Shown here piece by piece: positions 62,401-64,000 of a DNA stretch of 64,000 nt. The stretch spans positions 1,379,359 through 1,443,358 of the forward strand of contig NZ_KB849558.1 in NCBI RefSeq assembly GCF_000368585.1, in the 5' to 3' direction. The notes below the pieces were generated by a model that was given only the letters and a program-made list of their open reading frames with translations, was not told the origin of the DNA and made no database searches. A program made the translations under genes and the position numbers. The stretch comes from Acinetobacter venetianus RAG-1 = CIP 110063. Lineage in GTDB: Bacteria > Pseudomonadota > Gammaproteobacteria > Pseudomonadales > Moraxellaceae. Within the stretch, counting starts at the first letter, position 1. Every line of letters begins with the position of its first letter.

Positions 62401-63324
62401 TTAGCCTAGTCCCTTTTGTCCGACTTGACCGGGTAACTGATCTAATAACCATGTTCTGAATTGTTTTACGCTTGACGGAATGACACCTCTATCAGATGGT
62501 TCTAGCATACAAAAATTAGCCTGTGTTCGTAACACTGTTTCAACAGGTCTCACTAAAGTTCCATTATCTAAATATTCATCTACCAGTGATCCCCAAGCAA
62601 GCGCAACACCTTGACCATTCATTGCTGCCTGAAGCAGCATCGGATAATTATTAATATTCACTCTATTTTTTGGCTTCACTTCAGGATAATTAACTAACTC
62701 AAACCATTCAGACCAAGTAATCCAATCCTTTTGAGAGTCATCTAAATACAGCAGCGTTCGACCAAAAAGCTCCTCGGCTGTTACATTCTCAGCAAACTGT
62801 GCTAAATAACTAGGACTACAGACTGGAAATACTTCTTCTGGAAATAAAGTCGTTACGTTCATCCCAACAGGTGGTACCCGACAATAAAACAAGGCAATGT
62901 CACAATCCATTTTATGCAAATCAAAAATATTGTCCGTTGCTAAAATTCGTAGATCAATACCTTCTTGCTGTTGAAAGGCTGTGACTTTAGGAAGTAACCA
63001 TAATGCAGCCATTGCATTTGATGTTGCTACTGTGACTTGATGTTCTCCTTGCCATTTCTTTATTTCACCAGTTGCTTTAGCCACCTCTAACAAAGCACTG
63101 TAAACCGTTTGATAATATTGCAATCCTGTCGGTGTTAAATACATGTTTCGGTTCGCTCTAACAAATAATTCCTTTCCTAAATATTCCTCTAATTGCCTGA
63201 TCTGACGACTAATTGCACCTTGAGTAACATTCAACTCATTTGCAGCTCGGGTAAAACTGAGGTGGCGTGCAGCTGCCTCAAATACAATAAGACTATTCAT
63301 TGGGGGCAATGGTTTGATTTTCAT
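62401..63324 (-). CDS. LysR-family regulator (GcvA-like)
   Basis: 307 residues from the ATG at 63324, which has AGGAG 6 bases upstream; GTG at 63330 is less likely. The helix-turn-helix is FEAAARHLSFTRAANELNVT then QGAISRQIRQLEEYLG. The C-terminal domain resembles GcvA-type regulators of amino acid and amine pathways. It adjoins the BCCT gene in convergent orientation and probably regulates the Rieske/BCCT genes. Confidence 0.9.
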   Translation of the reverse strand: MKIKPLPPMNSLIVFEAAARHLSFTRAANELNVTQGAISRQIRQLEEYLGKELFVRANRNMYLTPTGLQYYQTVYSALLEVAKATGEIKKWQGEHQVTVATSNAMAALWLLPKVTAFQQQEGIDLRILATDNIFDLHKMDCDIALFYCRVPPVGMNVTTLFPEEVFPVCSPSYLAQFAENVTAEELFGRTLLYLDDSQKDWITWSEWFELVNYPEVKPKNRVNINNYPMLLQAAMNGQGVALAWGSLVDEYLDNGTLVRPVETVLRTQANFCMLEPSDRGVIPSSVKQFRTWLLDQLPGQVGQKGLG

Positions 63325-63764
63325 GGACACTCCTAATTTGTCCTACATATCCCCATCACGGGATAAGATAAACTTCCTAAATAATTAAAGAGTTAACTCA
63401 TTAAAAGTGCACAATTCTTCCAAGAATCAAAATATTTTTATTTTCTCTATAAAATGTCATAAATGATTCGTAATAAAAAGTGAGAAAAAGTATTAGTTGA
63501 ATGAGTTTTACTCATCCGACTAGGACTGGGAAATATACTCAATACTTTGCTGATTATTTATTCAGCTCTATTAGGATTCCTTTTTGTGAATGAACCTTGT
63601 TTTGTTAAGATGCTACGAGTTGGGAATGCATTACAACTGCTTTCATTTTGTTGATTCACTTACGACAACCAAGATCGTTATACTTTCCCATTGTTTTATT
63701 TGTATTGGCTTTCTAATAAACCAAATACTTTCAAGTTTCATCAATACCTAAGGATTTAACACGC
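63325..63764. promoter_or_regulatory. Intergenic region with candidate mutS promoter
   Basis: 440 bases between the LysR and mutS genes. A candidate mutS promoter is TTCACT (63655-63660), 18 bases, TATACT (63679-63684). A small ATGAG-CTCAT repeat occurs around 63505. No gene seen. Confidence 0.4.
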
Positions 63765-64000
63765 ATGAAAAGTGACACAGTTATGGCTGATCTTTCATCT
63801 CTTACGCCGATGATGCAGCAATACACCACGGTCAAAATGGATTATCCACATGCATTATTGTTCTATCGTATGGGTGATTTTTATGAATTATTCTTTGATG
63901 ATGCACACCAAGCAGCAAAACTTTTAGGTATTACTCTCACTCATCGTGGTAAAGCAAATGGTGAACCTATCCCTATGGCTGGTGTTCCCTATCATGCTGC
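63765..64000 (+). CDS. mutS: DNA mismatch repair protein MutS, N-terminal part (3' end outside window)
   Basis: The first 78 codons of MutS. Domain I is clear: [16 protein letters not shown] and [17 protein letters not shown], with the FYE-containing mismatch-reading segment, then [20 protein letters not shown]. The start ATG at 63765 has AGGA 9 bases upstream; a second in-frame ATG at 63783 corresponds to the shorter N-terminus of many MutS proteins. Confidence 0.96.
   Translation, partial: MKSDTVMADLSSLTPMMQQYTTVKMDYPHALLFYRMGDFYELFFDDAHQAAKLLGITLTHRGKANGEPIPMAGVPYHA

Overview
The window is about 39-40% GC by eye, has no insertion sequence, prophage or CRISPR array, and looks like an Acinetobacter chromosome. 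The clearest genus marker is the divergent pair at 50.5-51.6 kb: a 203-residue UmuD-type repressor with cleavage site A83-G84 and catalytic S119/K156 (UmuDAb), facing a small ddrR-like gene, with a TTGAA-N11-TTCAA operator between them. Acinetobacter uses this pair in place of LexA. The window opens in the 3' part of purB and closes in the 5' part of mutS. Many start codons were moved from the longest reading frame to an internal ATG with a better ribosome binding site.

Layout. 1-5.8 kb: purB, a thioesterase, an HxlR regulator, an alpha/beta hydrolase, a metal-dependent hydrolase and an AraC regulator; a 3' porin remnant lies at 2.19 kb. 5.8-20.4 kb: fourteen co-directional genes for catabolism of an unidentified, probably aromatic compound (porin, ThDP enzyme, aldehyde dehydrogenase, aspartate-dehydrogenase-like protein, two SDRs, hydrolase, cupin, MFS importer, and a Rieske oxygenase with its own ferredoxin, ferredoxin reductase and extradiol-type dioxygenase), with a divergent IclR regulator. 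20.4-27.0 kb: MFS, cyclophilin-like protein, Zn alcohol dehydrogenase, CMD protein, cupin, secreted hydrolase and an AraC regulator. A conserved promoter element occurs twice here and a third time before a metallo-hydrolase gene 20 kb away. 27.1-27.3 kb: tRNA-Trp and tRNA-Leu. 27.4-35.3 kb: kinase-like/patatin pair, DUF815 ATPase, DUF6670-type protein, two TetR-controlled transporters and a small Cys-rich protein.

35.4-39.0 kb holds tsaD-rpsU-yqeY. On the tsaD side, spaced by 1-2 nt, come a PNKP-like polynucleotide kinase, a Thg1-like 3'-5' polymerase and a putative DNA-binding protein with a palindrome in front of it. This looks like an RNA end-repair operon and is my leading candidate for an undescribed system. 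39-49 kb: an orphan Hint-domain protein and housekeeping genes (M48 protease, acyltransferase, hydroxyacid dehydrogenase, HolD-like protein, MBL hydrolase, azoreductase/LysR, ArsR/SRPBCC). 49-51.6 kb: the SOS genes umuC, umuDAb and ddrR. 52.6-63.3 kb: MarC, then a second Rieske cluster (BCCT transporter, Rieske oxygenase, aldehyde dehydrogenase, rubredoxin-reductase fusion, FAD amine oxidase, cupin, porin, LysR), probably for uptake and breakdown of a quaternary ammonium compound. Its only visible electron carrier is a rubredoxin.

All product names come from motif and sequence recognition by reading; no database search was run.
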